Assembly: GCA_000375685.1 (NCBI GenBank)
Contig: AQVQ01000005.1
Location: forward strand, 1 to 35,424
Direction: 5' to 3'
DNA from: a crenarchaeote SCGC AAA261-N23
GTDB taxonomy: Archaea; Thermoproteota; Thermoprotei; Gearchaeales; Gearchaeaceae
Length of the DNA stretch: 35,424 nucleotides
The notes under the pieces: generated by a model
Told to the model about the DNA's origin: nothing
The model's database searches: none
What the model saw: only the letters and a program-made list of their open reading frames with translations
Made by a program: the position numbers and the translations under genes
In this document: positions 19,186 to 32,830 of the stretch, one piece after another
Numbering within the stretch: the first letter of the stretch is position 1
Layout: each line of letters begins with the position of its first letter

Positions 19186-19842
19186 TAGCAGACGGAGGTT
19201 TTGGTAAGGGAGAAGTTGGTCTGAAATTGTTTTTCTCACTAAAAATTTTACGAAGTAGACTCTCTGGTAAAATTAATGTGAAGAATGTAGCAAAACTTTA
19301 CATATATCTCTCAACGAGTTTTGAATAAGATATTTTATATTATTTTAATAATTTTGAAAATTTATAAATTTCGAACATTTTAGCATATTTCAAAGGCAAA
19401 AAATTTTCTTGCAAATAGAATGATTAAATTTATGAAAGATGACAACGGAAGAGTTTGACTAGGTCAAAGTGGCAAAATAGGAGGCTGTAGATGCGGAATG
19501 GGTTTAAATGCTTTTCGGGAAGAATACAGCGGTGATAGTGTTATTTTTCATGATGACGGAAAGGCTTATACTTATGCAAAAATTGGTTATCTTGATTCAC
19601 CGGAATTTCCAGAAAGAATTAAGAACTTTGTGGTTGAAGTCAATGAAATTAAAAGGCGTAGAGTTTTAAAAGAATAACCACATACGGTAAGAAAAAGCTG
19701 AAAGGACCTCGGTATTATAAAATTTATTTAGCAAATACTCAAAATCTTTGCTATGTTTTCGTTTAAAAACCTAGATTTTATCGTCATAAGATTGTAAATT
19801 AAGAAATAAAGATTTAAAACTATTTATCTATATAGGATACAT

Positions 19843-20628
19843 ATGTGTCGACTCTTTGGCTTATATGCTAATCGAGAAGTTAATGTCCAGTTTAGCTTCT
19901 ACGAAGCTGAGAAAAGTTTAGAAAAACTCTCCATTGAAAACCCTGATGGATGGGGTATTGCATGGTTTGATAATGGCTGGCATTTGCACAAAGAGCCAGG
20001 ACCTCTCTATATGTCTAAAGATGCACGAAAGCTTGCTAAAAATGTTTTTGGAGTTATAATAGTATCTCATGTTAGGAAAGCTACACATGGGGGAGCTAAA
20101 CTGGAGAATACGCATCCATGGCTCTACAAAGGCTATGTTTTTGCTCATAACGGAGTCATTCGTGATAGGAATAAGGTTTTAGAACTTTTATCCTCAGAAT
20201 ATCGAGACCTTGAAGGTGTTACTGATTCTGAAACTTTATTTCACCTAATAGTTCAGGAATCTAACAGTTCAAATGATTTTGTAGAGGGAGTTAAAAAAGC
20301 TATAGATAAAATCAACGCTAATGACATTAGCTACAGTTCCTTGAACTTTATTGCTAGTGACGGGAGGAAGTTTTACGCTTTGCGATATGCTAAAGAGAGC
20401 CTAGGCTACTATACCCTCTTTTATCTCAACAGGCCTCGTGAGGGGCTAAGACTGGAAGGTTTCTCTGAGAAGACTGCTCAATTAATACGAATGAAGCTAG
20501 CTTCAGATGAGAGAGCTGTTATTGTAGCCTCAGAAAGATTAACAAAAGAGCCATGGGAAACTATACCAAACAAACATATGATAATAATAGATGAAAGCCT
20601 TAACACAGAGTTAATAAATATAAGCTAA
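19843..20628 (+). CDS. Class II glutamine amidotransferase (YafJ/COG0121-like)
   Basis: Starts MCRLFGLYANRE with Cys2; NPDGWGIAWF, SHVRKATHGG, ENTHPW, FAHNGVI, DSETLFHL. Confidence 0.9.
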   Translation: MCRLFGLYANREVNVQFSFYEAEKSLEKLSIENPDGWGIAWFDNGWHLHKEPGPLYMSKDARKLAKNVFGVIIVSHVRKATHGGAKLENTHPWLYKGYVFAHNGVIRDRNKVLELLSSEYRDLEGVTDSETLFHLIVQESNSSNDFVEGVKKAIDKINANDISYSSLNFIASDGRKFYALRYAKESLGYYTLFYLNRPREGLRLEGFSEKTAQLIRMKLASDERAVIVASERLTKEPWETIPNKHMIIIDESLNTELINIS

Positions 20629-21149
20629 TATTCTTTACAGACCTTTCTCACCCTTAATCTTTACTTTTACAAAGAAAACCATTCAAAGGATAAAGTTATA
20701 GAAGAATTGCTTATAAACATTTTACTTAAGGCATGCCTCTAAATTTTATTACTTAATGTTCTTCGACTTATTACCGAAAAGGTATTCCATGATATTGAAC
20801 ATAACTACTCATTTATTGTTATGATAAAGCAGGAATTAAGAGCGTAAACTAACCAAATTGAAAGAATATCAAGTTAATATGTTATATAATTTAAAAAATA
20901 ATTAATTTCATTTATATTTTATTTATCATAAAAGTATGATTGTTCCATGTCTATTAATAAAATCAATTATAATAATTTCTGATATGTTTTTTAGAAAGCT
21001 AATGGAAATTAGGTTAATTGAACCGTAATAAATTATATATGATACTTGATAAATTTTATTTCCTAAACTTATATATAGATCTTCTCCAGCTTTAAGTTCA
21101 ATAGGACCAGCAGCAGTAGTAACAGGAACGGTACGTGAAAGATTAAGTT

Positions 21150-21230
21150 AAGCCTTGCACTATATCAGCTGGAATAGCTAAATCGTAACCAGTGAAACCT
21201 GCACCTATTACAAAACTTGTTTATAACTTT
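21150..21230 (-). pseudogene. Possible oxidoreductase-like remnant
   Basis: Minus-strand TSFVIGAGFTGYDLAIPADIVQG contains a GxGxxG-like stretch; no intact ORF. Confidence 0.2.
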
Positions 21231-21345
21231 ATGTTATCTTTGAATAAATATCCATCGATTAGTATTTTATCATCTTCAGTTATTATACCTTTAATTCTGG
21301 CCAATATAAATAAGTTTTAATTTCTCTGCTTTATCTAACCTTGAT

Positions 21346-21492
21346 CTTTCAATTCCTTTTATGGAATATTGAACAGAAATTGAATGAGCTAATTACATTA
21401 TACGATAAAAATTCAATTCCCTTTATGGGATACCTATTGAATACCAGATATCAACTTATTTGCCCAGCTTTCAATTCCCTTTATGGGAACCC
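21346..21492 (-). CRISPR. Short CRISPR array of a second repeat family, 3 repeats / 2 spacers, degenerate
   Basis: CTTTCAATTCCTTTTATGGAATATT (21346), AATTCAATTCCCTTTATGGGATACC (21410), CTTTCAATTCCCTTTATGGGAACCC (21468); spacers 39 and 33 nt. Strand inferred from ATTGAAAG at the repeat 3' end. Confidence 0.85.
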
Positions 21493-22181
21493 ACACGGGA
21501 CTTTTTTATTTAATTTTCAATCTGATTTGGGATTTATAAATTTTCTTCCTTTTATCATTTTAAAATTTTTTATTTAATAATCTTTATGAGTTGTTGCTTT
21601 TCTCATGGTTTAGGTAGGTCGACATCCTGAAAATTGCTTTGAGAATGTTTCCTAAGCTCGATATTTTATTAAGGAGTGTTAAGTGAAAATATTTAAGTAG
21701 AAAAGGAGAAGAGTATAGTAGCAATCATGCTAATGTTCTTCCTTTTCGTTTTGAGCAATTTAGGCATTGATGCATTATTCAACTAGATTGCTCTACGAAT
21801 TACTAGTAATGAGCAGTTATTAATAGCCTCTATATGCATTAGACCCTGGGTTCTCCTAGTGGAGAGTAGTTTGAAGGAGCTTCTTGTGAGAACTAAAGAG
21901 TATTGATAGTATCAAATAAGATTTTATTATAATGTGAAATTAAAAAAGGCATAAATTACCAAGGATAATAGTAGCAAGAATAGTTTCCTTATATCATTTA
22001 ATATCTTCTTCAGTTATACGCGGTTATTTCAGATAATTATATCAGTTAGTCTCTCATCATACTCTTAAACAAAAAATATTCTTCTGTAATAATAAAGTAA
22101 CTAGCTACTTCTCACTAATTATTCATAATATATGTATTACGTAATCGTAATTCTTATAACTTACGAATGTAAAATTATTTT

Positions 22182-22439
22182 ATACCAACAATAAGTATAA
22201 GAATAGATGATGAGTTAAAGAGGAAAATGGATGAGTTAAGTTATATAAATTGGAGTGAAGTAATAAGGAGGAAGATAGAAGAAGTTATAAAGGAAGAAGA
22301 AAGGAAAAAGAGAATAAAGAAAGATTATAAAAGGATTTCTGAGGCTTCTGTTAAATCCTATGAATTCTTCTTAAACTACGGCGATAAAAAGTCTGAGGAG
22401 ATTATAAGAGAATGGCGTGAAAAGAATTGGCAGTCATAG
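22182..22439 (+). CDS. VapB-like ribbon-helix-helix antitoxin
   Basis: PTISIRIDDELKRKMDELSYINWSEVIRRKIEEVIKEEERKKR. Homology extends upstream of the first ATG (22227) with no obvious canonical start. Confidence 0.65.
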   Translation: MPTISIRIDDELKRKMDELSYINWSEVIRRKIEEVIKEEERKKRIKKDYKRISEASVKSYEFFLNYGDKKSEEIIREWREKNWQS

Positions 22440-22582
22440 ATGCCTCAGTTGTAATAAAGTGGTTCGCAAATGAGGAGTATAGTAAAGAAGCTCTACTTTT
22501 AAAAGAAGCTTATGTGAAAGGTTTAGAAGACTTGTCTGCACCTTGTATTTTACCGTTTGAGATATTGAACGGTTTTATGTGA
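22427..22582 (+). pseudogene. Truncated VapC PIN-domain toxin
   Basis: LAVIDASVVIKWFANEEYSKEALLLKEAYVKGLEDLSAPCILPFEILNGFM*: PIN N-terminus overlapping the vapB stop, ending after ~50 aa. Confidence 0.75.
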
Positions 22583-23232
22583 CTAATTCTTAATCTTACG
22601 TTTTATTTCCAGAGCAGTAGAAGAAAATTTATTAATAAATTCTGAAAGAAAAGAGGGCCCGTATTGTACCCAAAAAGGAATAAGTCTTTATCTTAGTTAT
22701 GCAATACTTCCATTTGAAATAGGCATAATTATCTATTTCATTTATTACATTAATGAAGAAGCTAGTTGGTTCTTCAATATGACTTCTTGAAGTCTTTGAA
22801 GCTTTTAATCTTCATAAATTAAAGCTATGAGAAAAGTCAGCATAATTTTTTTATTAAACGTACTGGTATTATTGATTTTCCAAATCTCTGAATTTGTATT
22901 TTCCATTTTAAATTTTATCTCTTTAAACTTTTTTTATTCATAGAATAAAATATTATGTGTATAGTGATCCTATTTACTACATTTCGTTAAACAGAAAATA
23001 CACAACAAGGGATACTTTTAGTAATGATATCAGACCAAAATTAATTATCTTTGCTACAAATGAAGATATAAGAGTCAAAAGGATTTGCTTTTCTGTTGCT
23101 ACCACTTTTATTAGCTTAATTCTAAAATTAGAAGAATTTAAAGTAAATATCGAGAAATCATTTTTAGTAATTTCATATATAGTGTTGGAGGCTTTCCTAG
23201 GATCATTGATTAGAGCAATATGATAAAAGTTC

Positions 23233-25901
23233 ATGACTATTGAAGCATTATTCCAAAATTTATGCCCGAATTGTGAAAAAGGGTATATAACTTCAGAAAA
23301 GCTTGAAAAGGGAGAGGTTTGTGAGATTTGCTCCTTAGATCTTAGGCAAAAACAAGATGGCCTACTTTATAATATTAAAAGAATTGAGAATGAATTAGAT
23401 GAAATTGATAAAATATTCATTAAGTTAACAAACTCAAGTATGTGGAGTTTGCAAAAATTTTGGTGTAGAAAGTTTCTTCAAGGAATAAACTTTACAATAT
23501 CTGCTCCTGTAGGAAGTGGTAAAACCACCACATTGATAGCATTAGCTTTATATTCTGCAATTAAGCTTAAAAAAAGGGTAATTCTAGTACTTCCAACTCG
23601 ACTTTTAGTTGAGCAGGTGTATAAAAGAATTAAGAGAACAGAAATAATTAACGAAAATGAAATTATGATATATCATTCAGGATTAAGCGAGTATGAAAAG
23701 GAAGTTAATCTTTCACGAATAAATGATGCTAAGATAGTCATAACAACGAAGAGTTCCTTAACTAAGAAGATAGAAATAACCCAAAAATTTGATATAATTT
23801 TGATAGATGATGTCCATATTATTTCTAAAAAATTTATTTATACAATATTGAAAATATTAGATATGAATGAAGTTATTATAAATGAAATTATAAACATTTC
23901 ATATAAGGATAAAAATTTAAAAGATGTTAAAGAAAAAATTAATAGTCAGATAAAAAATAAAATAATAATAATTAGTGGTGTAGTAAGAATAAATCCTGTT
24001 TTAGGTTCAATTTTAGGCATACCAAGCGGCTTAAATATAGAAATTGAAAGGAAAGTTACAAATTCTTATATTAAGCCTAATTCAAACCTCAGCACTGAAG
24101 AATTGCTTCTAGAGCTAATTAAAAAGTTAGGCGGTGGTTGTATAATTTATGTATCTAAAAGAAATAGTAAAGAATATATAAAGTATTTGGTAAATCTTCT
24201 AAATCAAAAAGGAATAAAAGCACTTGATCTTCTCAGGTGGAAAAGTAGTATTATTCATAAATTTGAGGCAGGCAGCATTGATGTATTAATAGGTGCTGCT
24301 TCAATAAGAAGCCCCTTAGTAATAGGATTAGATATGCCAGAAAGAGTTATATATGTCATATTCTTGGGGATACCCAAGAAAAAAAAATCGAAATTAATTT
24401 GTCTAATATAAGAACAGAATGGAGAAAGATAAAACAAATAATTTATTATTTAAAGAGTATATTCCCATATAAAGTTGATTTTAAAAGAATAAATGAAAAT
24501 GTAATTAATGATTTTATAAATATTTTAGAAAATGGTCAATTACAGAACCAAATCCTCTATCATAAAGAAAACAATAATTTTATTTTTTATATTCCTAATT
24601 CATCAGTTTATCTTCAAGGCAGTGGTAGAACAAGTAGACTTTACGCTGGAGGACTTACAAGTGGTTTAAGCATCGTGATCATAGACGATGAAAGAACGTT
24701 CAATCTTATGAAAAATGATATAGATTTAATTTGTAAGTTTAAGGACATTAAAGTAGATTGGAAAGAATTTCATGAATTGAATTTAGATATGATTATTAAA
24801 GAAATAGACGAAGATAGAGAAAAAGTTAAGAGATTTAAAGATTCATCTTCTGTTTCGAATCCTAAAAATTTGATAAATACAGCATTGATAATAGTTGAAT
24901 CGCCAACCAAAGCTAAAACGATAGCAAGTTTAATGGGAAAGCATGTTTTCTACAGATACAATAATCTTAGAACATATGAAGCATTTAAGAAGGACTCTCT
25001 TTATGTGATTGTTTCATCCGAAGGCCATATCGTAGATTTGGTTCGTTATCATAATTTACAAGAGGGGATATTTTATGGTGTAGCATTTAAAGATAACAAA
25101 TTTATACCAATATATTCTCCAATTAAGGTTTGTGTTAGATGTAATAAAAAGGTTGAAGAAGATGAGGAATATTGTATTTACTGTAAAGCTAGTGATTTCA
25201 AAGAAAAAAACGATGTGATTCAAGGATTACGATTGTTAGCTAGTTTCATTGATAAAGTGCTAATAGGTACCGATCCTGATAGAGAAGGAGAGAAGATAGC
25301 TTGGGATATTTATTTGCTCTTAAAGCCTTTTAATAACAATATAAAACGGATTAGATTTCATGAAATAACAGTTAAAGCAATCAATGAAGCGTTATCGAAT
25401 CCTAGTATAATAGATGAAAATTTAGTCAAAGCTCAATTAGTTAGAAGAATTAAAGATAGATGGATAGGCTTCAAATTAAGTGAAATTATTCAAGTCAAAT
25501 TTAATAAAAAGACTCTTTCTACAGGCAGAGTTCAAACTCCTGTACTTGGTTTTATAGTAGAAAGAACAGAACAGGAAAAAATCTACTCAATTCAGCTAGC
25601 AGCTCCAGATCTAGATGGGTTGGTATTTGGACCGTTTAAATGCAAAAGAAGGGTTTTCAAATGGTTGAAATATAATCAAAAGGTAATAATTCGAAAATTA
25701 AACGAAGAAAAAATAGAAGAATATCCTAATCCTCCATTTAATACTGCTGAGCTACTTTCTTTTGCTTCTAAAAAATTTAAAATGAGTCCTGAAGAAGTGA
25801 TGAGAATCGCACAAAGGCTATTCGAAATTGGTTCAATAACTTATCATCGAACTGATAGTATAAGTGTTGGTGATGAAGGTTTAAGAGTCGCTAAAGAATA
25901 A
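23233..25901 (+). pseudogene. Reverse gyrase, frameshifted in an A9 run (24379-24387) and truncated shortly after the catalytic Tyr region
   Basis: N-terminal Zn finger CPNCEKG..CEIC, helicase APVGSGKTT and QGSGRTSRLYAGGL; topoisomerase IVESPTKAKTIASLMG, GTDPDREGEKIAWD, SITYHRTDS. Split into 392-aa and 500-aa ORFs; the C-terminal topoisomerase part is missing. Confidence 0.88.
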
Positions 25902-26080
25902 GTTTACTTGTCAGGATCTTTGCAATCGCTTCATCTCTATTTGGAGTAGTACAGCATATACAAAAGAGTAAAAAACTATGTTAGAGATTTATTGAAAATC
26001 TTTCATGAATGTAATAAACAGTAGGAGATTTTAAAGAACATAAAAAATAAAAACTTTTCTTCTCTTCTTAATTGCCAAAA

Positions 26081-27640
<1,560 letters not shown>

Positions 27641-27860
27641 TTATGAAACTGATGAAGAAAAAGCAATGTTAATTTGGAAAATAGATGATTTATACAGTGA
27701 ATTAAGTTCTGTGATTCTTACATTAAATGAAAATGGGTTAATTTGTATTGGTTTAGAAGCCAAATTGGTGAATTAGAGAACCGGAGAAGAGGAAACTATT
27801 TCAAAGGAAATAAAATTTGTAGAACGGCCAGCTCCATTATATACGATTACTCATATAGAT

Positions 27861-28313
27861 ATGAAAGTTAAAAAATCTGGAGAGGTTACCTATCAAGAGG
27901 TAGGTAAATTTTTAAACAAAAATTTGTTTAACTCAATTAAAAATGAATATCAGAAAAATCGTAATTTACTTTACAGGGATATTTATCTTTGGTTAAGTTT
28001 ATTTAGTGGATTCCACAAAACAAGAATAAAAAGCTTCAAACTTGATGATAAACAAAATAGTCTTATATTAAAAGCTTCAGGTAAAATAAACGCCTTCAAT
28101 AGAAAATGCTGGATTCAATTAGGTGGTGCTTTTACCACTAAGGAGTTCTTAGAAAGAATAAGTATACAAAATGGAGTCGTTGTACTAAATGGTGCAAGGA
28201 TAGGCACACAGGTTACTTTTGCCAAGATTCGTCTTCCTGATAACGCAAAAGATCCGAAAATTGAATATAATTTTCCTTTACCTGGTTGTGTATCTATTGT
28301 ATATACCTTGTAG
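27861..28313 (+). CDS. Hypothetical protein, possibly the C-terminal part of a disrupted gene
   Basis: 150 aa ORF; upstream open fragment ETDEEKAMLIWKIDDLYSELSSVILTLNENGLICIGLEAKLVN* (~27646-27777). Confidence 0.4.
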   Translation: MKVKKSGEVTYQEVGKFLNKNLFNSIKNEYQKNRNLLYRDIYLWLSLFSGFHKTRIKSFKLDDKQNSLILKASGKINAFNRKCWIQLGGAFTTKEFLERISIQNGVVVLNGARIGTQVTFAKIRLPDNAKDPKIEYNFPLPGCVSIVYTL

Positions 28314-28901
28314 CATATACTTAAAAAAGCTCTCACGATAGTTAAAAAACTAGTGATTATTATCTACCATGTCCCTTCATATTATGAATTACGTTGGTAT
28401 TTTTGCTTTTAATTCAAATTTAAGATGGTTGTTGGAACATTGTCCTTAATTCCAAGAAGTTGTAACATCATACCGAAATTTAATTGTGGAAAAGTGTTTA
28501 AAATATGAGAACAGGTTGCAGAAGCAGAAGATTCAAAAATACTCTGTTCTTAGATATCATAAAGCGACAGGTATCCTGATCCTCTTCTTAATTTTCAAAA
28601 TAAATATAGACACGATAGGAAACGTAACGCCAAATTCATAATAGTATTCTATGAACCATTAACTTCTAAATCTATTTAAAACTAGACATGAACATATTTA
28701 AAGGTATTTTTTATGTTTCAGTTACTTTTTGTATGCCTTTTCCCTTTACAGGCATAAGCATAAAACTGAGCTTTTCCTTATAGTAATATTCTCTGAACCA
28801 TATTTTGCAATTAGGACAATCAAATCTTCCAAGCCAGAGAATATAGCTTCTCTGCTTGATGCCATGATTCGGCGATTTGGCACGGTTACCCCAGATATTA
28901 A

Positions 28902-29228
28902 ATGGAGATATTAGGAGAGGTCGGCACGCTTTCCTCTGTATTGAATATGCTTCAGGAGAATAATTACGTTGATTGGGTTGTTTCCCAGTTTGTTAGTAGT
29001 GTAAATTTTGACAGAGCAGGGGTTAATGCAAGAGTAATTGCTAATATAGGTCCAATTTTAAGTAATTCTCAAATTGAACAAGTCTTACAAGCTATTCTTG
29101 AAAATGACCAAATTCGCTACTCCTGGAGTGCTCAGCCTCATTTAACTAATTTCATAGCTATGTATGGTAGGAGGGTTAAACAGGATTTGTTAAAGAGAAT
29201 ACGCGAAGAATTCCCACCTAATGATTAA
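28902..29228 (+). CDS. Hypothetical helical protein
   Basis: 108 aa ORF; no family recognised. Confidence 0.45.
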   Translation: MEILGEVGTLSSVLNMLQENNYVDWVVSQFVSSVNFDRAGVNARVIANIGPILSNSQIEQVLQAILENDQIRYSWSAQPHLTNFIAMYGRRVKQDLLKRIREEFPPND

Positions 29229-29423
29229 TTTTCATAGATACTCAAGCATGATCTGAGAATTGCTAGAATGTCGTCCATGATTACTATACTGAGTCAGCCC
29301 AGAGAAATTAAAGAAAACTATATAAAGCGAACATTAAAGTTGTAAGTTAGAGAGATTAGAAGTCTTTTGGATCAACAGCTTTATTTAAGTATTATATATT
29401 TTTTAATTTAAATTAGACCTCCA

Positions 29424-29750
29424 ATGAAAGAAGAAGAAAAACCTTCAAAAAAAGAGATAGATATTGAGGTACTAAAACTACAAAGCGAAGTAGAAAAATA
29501 TAAAGCAGATAAAACGAGTGAAAGTGTATCTAAGCTTGTAGATGCTTTCAATAAGCTTGTAGATGCCTTCAAAGAATATTATTTAAAAACTACGAGAACT
29601 ACATTACTAGCTGCTTGGATTCTAGTAGGTATCATCTTTTTAGTAACAGCTTTCCTCACATATTTAGGTAAAATTGGCGGAGAAACTTTTTCTTTTGTCG
29701 CAGGTACTATAGTAGGATATATTATTAGTCTATTAGGAGCTAAGCGATAG
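29424..29750 (+). CDS. Small membrane protein with N-terminal coiled coil and two predicted TM helices
   Basis: KKEIDIEVLKLQSEVEKYKADK..., then TTLLAAWILVGIIFLVTAFLTYL and FSFVAGTIVGYIISLLG; internal KLVDAFNKLVDAF duplication. Confidence 0.6.
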   Translation: MKEEEKPSKKEIDIEVLKLQSEVEKYKADKTSESVSKLVDAFNKLVDAFKEYYLKTTRTTLLAAWILVGIIFLVTAFLTYLGKIGGETFSFVAGTIVGYIISLLGAKR

Positions 29751-29854
29751 TGGATATAAAGGTATTCGATATAAAAATATTTGTAAAATACGATGAAGAT
29801 ATGAAGGAAGAAATGGAAGGCACTTTAAGTAATTTTTAAAGTAATTTTTTAGCA

Positions 29855-30060
29855 TAATCTACAAACCACTTTTTAACTTCGGATATTTTATTCAAGTCTA
29901 TAACGTCTTGTATATTAAATTGGGAGAAATAACCAAACCTAGAATAGTAAATACCAAGCTTATTTATTTCAATTTTTCCAAGAATTGTAATACCTCCTAT
30001 TTCATTCAAAATATAATATCCAAGTAATTGATAGAATACTTCTGATCTAAACTCGAGTTT
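29855..30060 (-). pseudogene. Unidentified C-terminal protein fragment
   Basis: Minus-strand ELKFRSEVFYQLLGYYILNEIGGITILGKIEINKLGIYYSRFGYFSQFNIQDVIDLNKISEVKKWFVDYAKKLL* is protein-like but has no start. Confidence 0.35.
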
Positions 30061-30212
30061 CTATAGTCTTTATTTCAATTATTAGTATCATGTCATAATG
30101 AAGAGAAAATCTTATTTTCCTGCGAACATTTGTAAACCTAAAGTGTTATGATAATACTCATGATCAAAAGTTTATGGTTTATATTAATGAAAGATATTTA
30201 CCTATTGAGTGA

Positions 30213-31061
30213 TATGAATTTAGTCACGCACGCTGTTTTTGGATTAGCGATTGGATTTATTTTCTTTGGACGCGTAGATATTGCAATTTAGATAGAGAGT
30301 ATTGGTTTATTCCACAGAGGGAATATCGTGAAGAGCAGTATCATCGAGCATTATTTCATAATATATTTTTTATGATGGTTATTTATTTAGTAAACGTATA
30401 CGCTTCTTTAGGTATTTTCCTTCACTCCTTACTTGATTCTTTTACCACAGTAAAAGATAGAGGCTGTGAATGGCTTTTTCCAATATCCCGTTTAGTTAAG
30501 CGTGGAATAAGAGATGCTAATGGAAAAGAACAGCCAATCGATCCAAGGGAGCGAATATATTTTTATCAGGAAGATCCAAATGGGTTGTTAGAAAATGCAG
30601 ATCCGGATTTACGTATTCCAGGAAAAAAGCCTGTTCCTTGGAGAAGAATTTATGGTCCCGCTTTAAACGGACAGATACTTGATCATGGTATACTTTTTGG
30701 ATCTCTTATGCTTGTATTATTATGGTTAATCTGGCCTTCGCACTATTATGATGTATTAACTTTTGTCAATAAACAATGTCTTGGTTTTTTGACTGGAATA
30801 CTTTCTATAATATTACTTTATGTTTCAGGAGAATTGGATAGAAGAGGAAAAATAAATAGAAAATATTCATATGTTCTTCTTTTTACAGGAATTGCTTTAG
30901 GCATTTATTCACCATCTCTATATAAAGATGAGATATTAATCAACTTAACAAGCATATTTACAAATTGGATGTTCATTTTTGTTGGAGTTATAGCTGTTTT
31001 CATTGTTAGTTTTTTAGTAATAAAATGGCATACTAGAGCAAATAGAGTTGCTATTGTATGA
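30213..31061 (+). pseudogene. YdjM-like membrane-bound metal-dependent hydrolase, N-terminus frameshifted
   Basis: MNLVTHAVFGLAIGFIFFGRVDIAI* in one frame; LDREYWFIPQREYREEQYHRALFHNIFFMMVIYLVNVYASLGIFLHSLLDSFTTVKDRG continues in another. Multiple TM segments. Confidence 0.55.
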
Positions 31062-31172
31062 TCAGTAATGATCCTAAGCTCGTAATTCTTCTTTAGAAGA
31101 CTTTAAAGAAAATATAAATAAAAAAAGATAAAACTTTAAAGAGTGTCGATGTTAATCATCTTGTGATCTGAA

Positions 31173-31574
31173 ATGTCTTATCTTGAATTATCGCAGGACG
31201 AAGTAAATGATATAGTGAACTTTATTAATCAACGAGCTGAAGAACTAGAAAATATCGAGAGAAATTTGAACAATCTGACAAGAAATTTTCGTGCGCTTAC
31301 AGTTGAAGAGTTGGAATCCAAGCCTTTTGATATAAAAGCTAGTATTATGGATGCGAAAGCATCTTTACTTTCAAATGTTACAAATGTTTTATCTTCGGTT
31401 TCTGGATTATTCCAAAAAATTAAAAGTGTTCCTAGCAAAATATTGAATGCATTGTTAGCCTTCCTTAAAATTTTTTGGAAAATAATTTCAAAGTATATTA
31501 GCATTTTTAAAATAGAATCAATCAAAATAACGATAAGTGCAACACCATCAGTTGAAGTAGATATAAAACCATAA
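31173..31574 (+). CDS. Hypothetical helical/coiled-coil protein
   Basis: 133 aa ORF with continuous amphipathic-looking sequence; no family recognised. Confidence 0.45.
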   Translation: MSYLELSQDEVNDIVNFINQRAEELENIERNLNNLTRNFRALTVEELESKPFDIKASIMDAKASLLSNVTNVLSSVSGLFQKIKSVPSKILNALLAFLKIFWKIISKYISIFKIESIKITISATPSVEVDIKP

Positions 31575-32094
31575 TCTATAAGAAGAAGATCCCCATTTGT
31601 TATTGTCTTCCCTCAAGTAACGTATGAAAACCTTGCTAAAGATTAACGTATTTATGTTCCTATATTACTTCAAAACAAATGGACGAACTTGTCATAACTG
31701 TAATCTTCCGACTTGTCGAAACATTGAAAAAATCCGTTAGCCTTGTGCTTTTCTTAGTTTTAATTCATAATGCTTTACTCAAACTATAATTAAGCTTTCT
31801 CATTATTTTGTTGGGGATAGTTATTAAAAGTACTTTGTTTGTCCAGTAATTGTTCAATAATCGCTTTCAAAGTCTCATCTTTTATCTCTAACTTTTTTCT
31901 AAGATCTTCCACAAAACGAAGCCACGGATTTCCATCTTTAGTTTTCCTTGTTGCAATTATCATATGTTGAAACTATACTCCTCACGATCATGTTAGAGAG
32001 TATATCTGATGAATGTTGTTCTTTTATCTATACCAAATATGTGCAGTTCAAAATGTTTATATTTAGCAAACTTTACTAAGTAGTTGGTGCGGTT

Positions 32095-32454
32095 ATGGGT
32101 CATGTTTACATGACTGCGAAAGTAGAGAACCCAATAGAGGGTATATCGAATGAATATAGATTTCTGGTTGATACGGGTGCCAGCTACATGGTTTTAAGGA
32201 ATGTGGAATTTAGTGAGTTAAAGCTGAAGCCTATTGGTACAGTTAAGTTCACACTAGCAGATGGAAAAATAATGGAAGCACCAATAGCACCTGTGAAAGT
32301 GTATGCTATGGGTAGAGAAGCAATGGTATTCGTAGCGTGAATGGAATCGCCAATGCCTCTATTCGGAGCATTTACGCTAGAGGCCCTAGGATTAGCTGTA
32401 GATACCAGTACTGGAGAGGTAAAACCATTTAGACCTGCAGCATTATTGCTTTAG
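32095..32454 (+). pseudogene. Clan AA aspartic protease (retropepsin-like), interrupted by an in-frame TGA
   Basis: YRFLVDTGASYMVLRN active-site motif; after TGA at 32338-32340 the same frame continues MESPMPLFGAFTLEALGLAVDTSTGEVKPF. Confidence 0.7.
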
Positions 32455-32546
32455 CCGCAGAAAGCAACAAGCTAGAAAATTTAAGAAACTTAATCAGAAA
32501 AGTTAAAAACTTCATAAAAAATTTAAGAATAAGCTTTATTTAATGC

Positions 32547-32830
32547 AATATAGAAAGATTCAATATTGGATCGAGTGGCAAGCAAAAAAAGCATGGTTTG
32601 CTAATTGATTATGTCTACACTGCCTATTCCTCAATTAAATGTCCTAAATGCAAGAGAAAAATGAAAGAAATTTATTATCGCTGGCTAAAAGTAAATGCGG
32701 TTGTGAAAATGATCGTAATATATTGCAATAATTAATTTAAATGGGAGGGTTCTCTGAGCCTCTCGACTGCTCATCATATGCGATATGTAGCTCCGAATCA
32801 ATTGAGGGGAACTTTCACCTTCTAAAGCAG
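32547..32830 (+). mobile_element. IS200/IS605-type OrfB/TnpB C-terminal remnant
   Basis: [44 protein letters not shown]...CGCENDRN...INLNGRGSLSLSTAHHMRYVAPNQLRGTFTF across several frames. Confidence 0.82.

Noticed and set aside
21341-21577. 78-aa ORF over the second repeat array
   Set aside because: The overlap with CRISPR repeats explains it.
22977-23234. Minus-strand ORF with faint Alba-like pattern (RKASNTIYEITKNDF)
   Set aside because: Too weak to call by eye; the opposite strand is also open.
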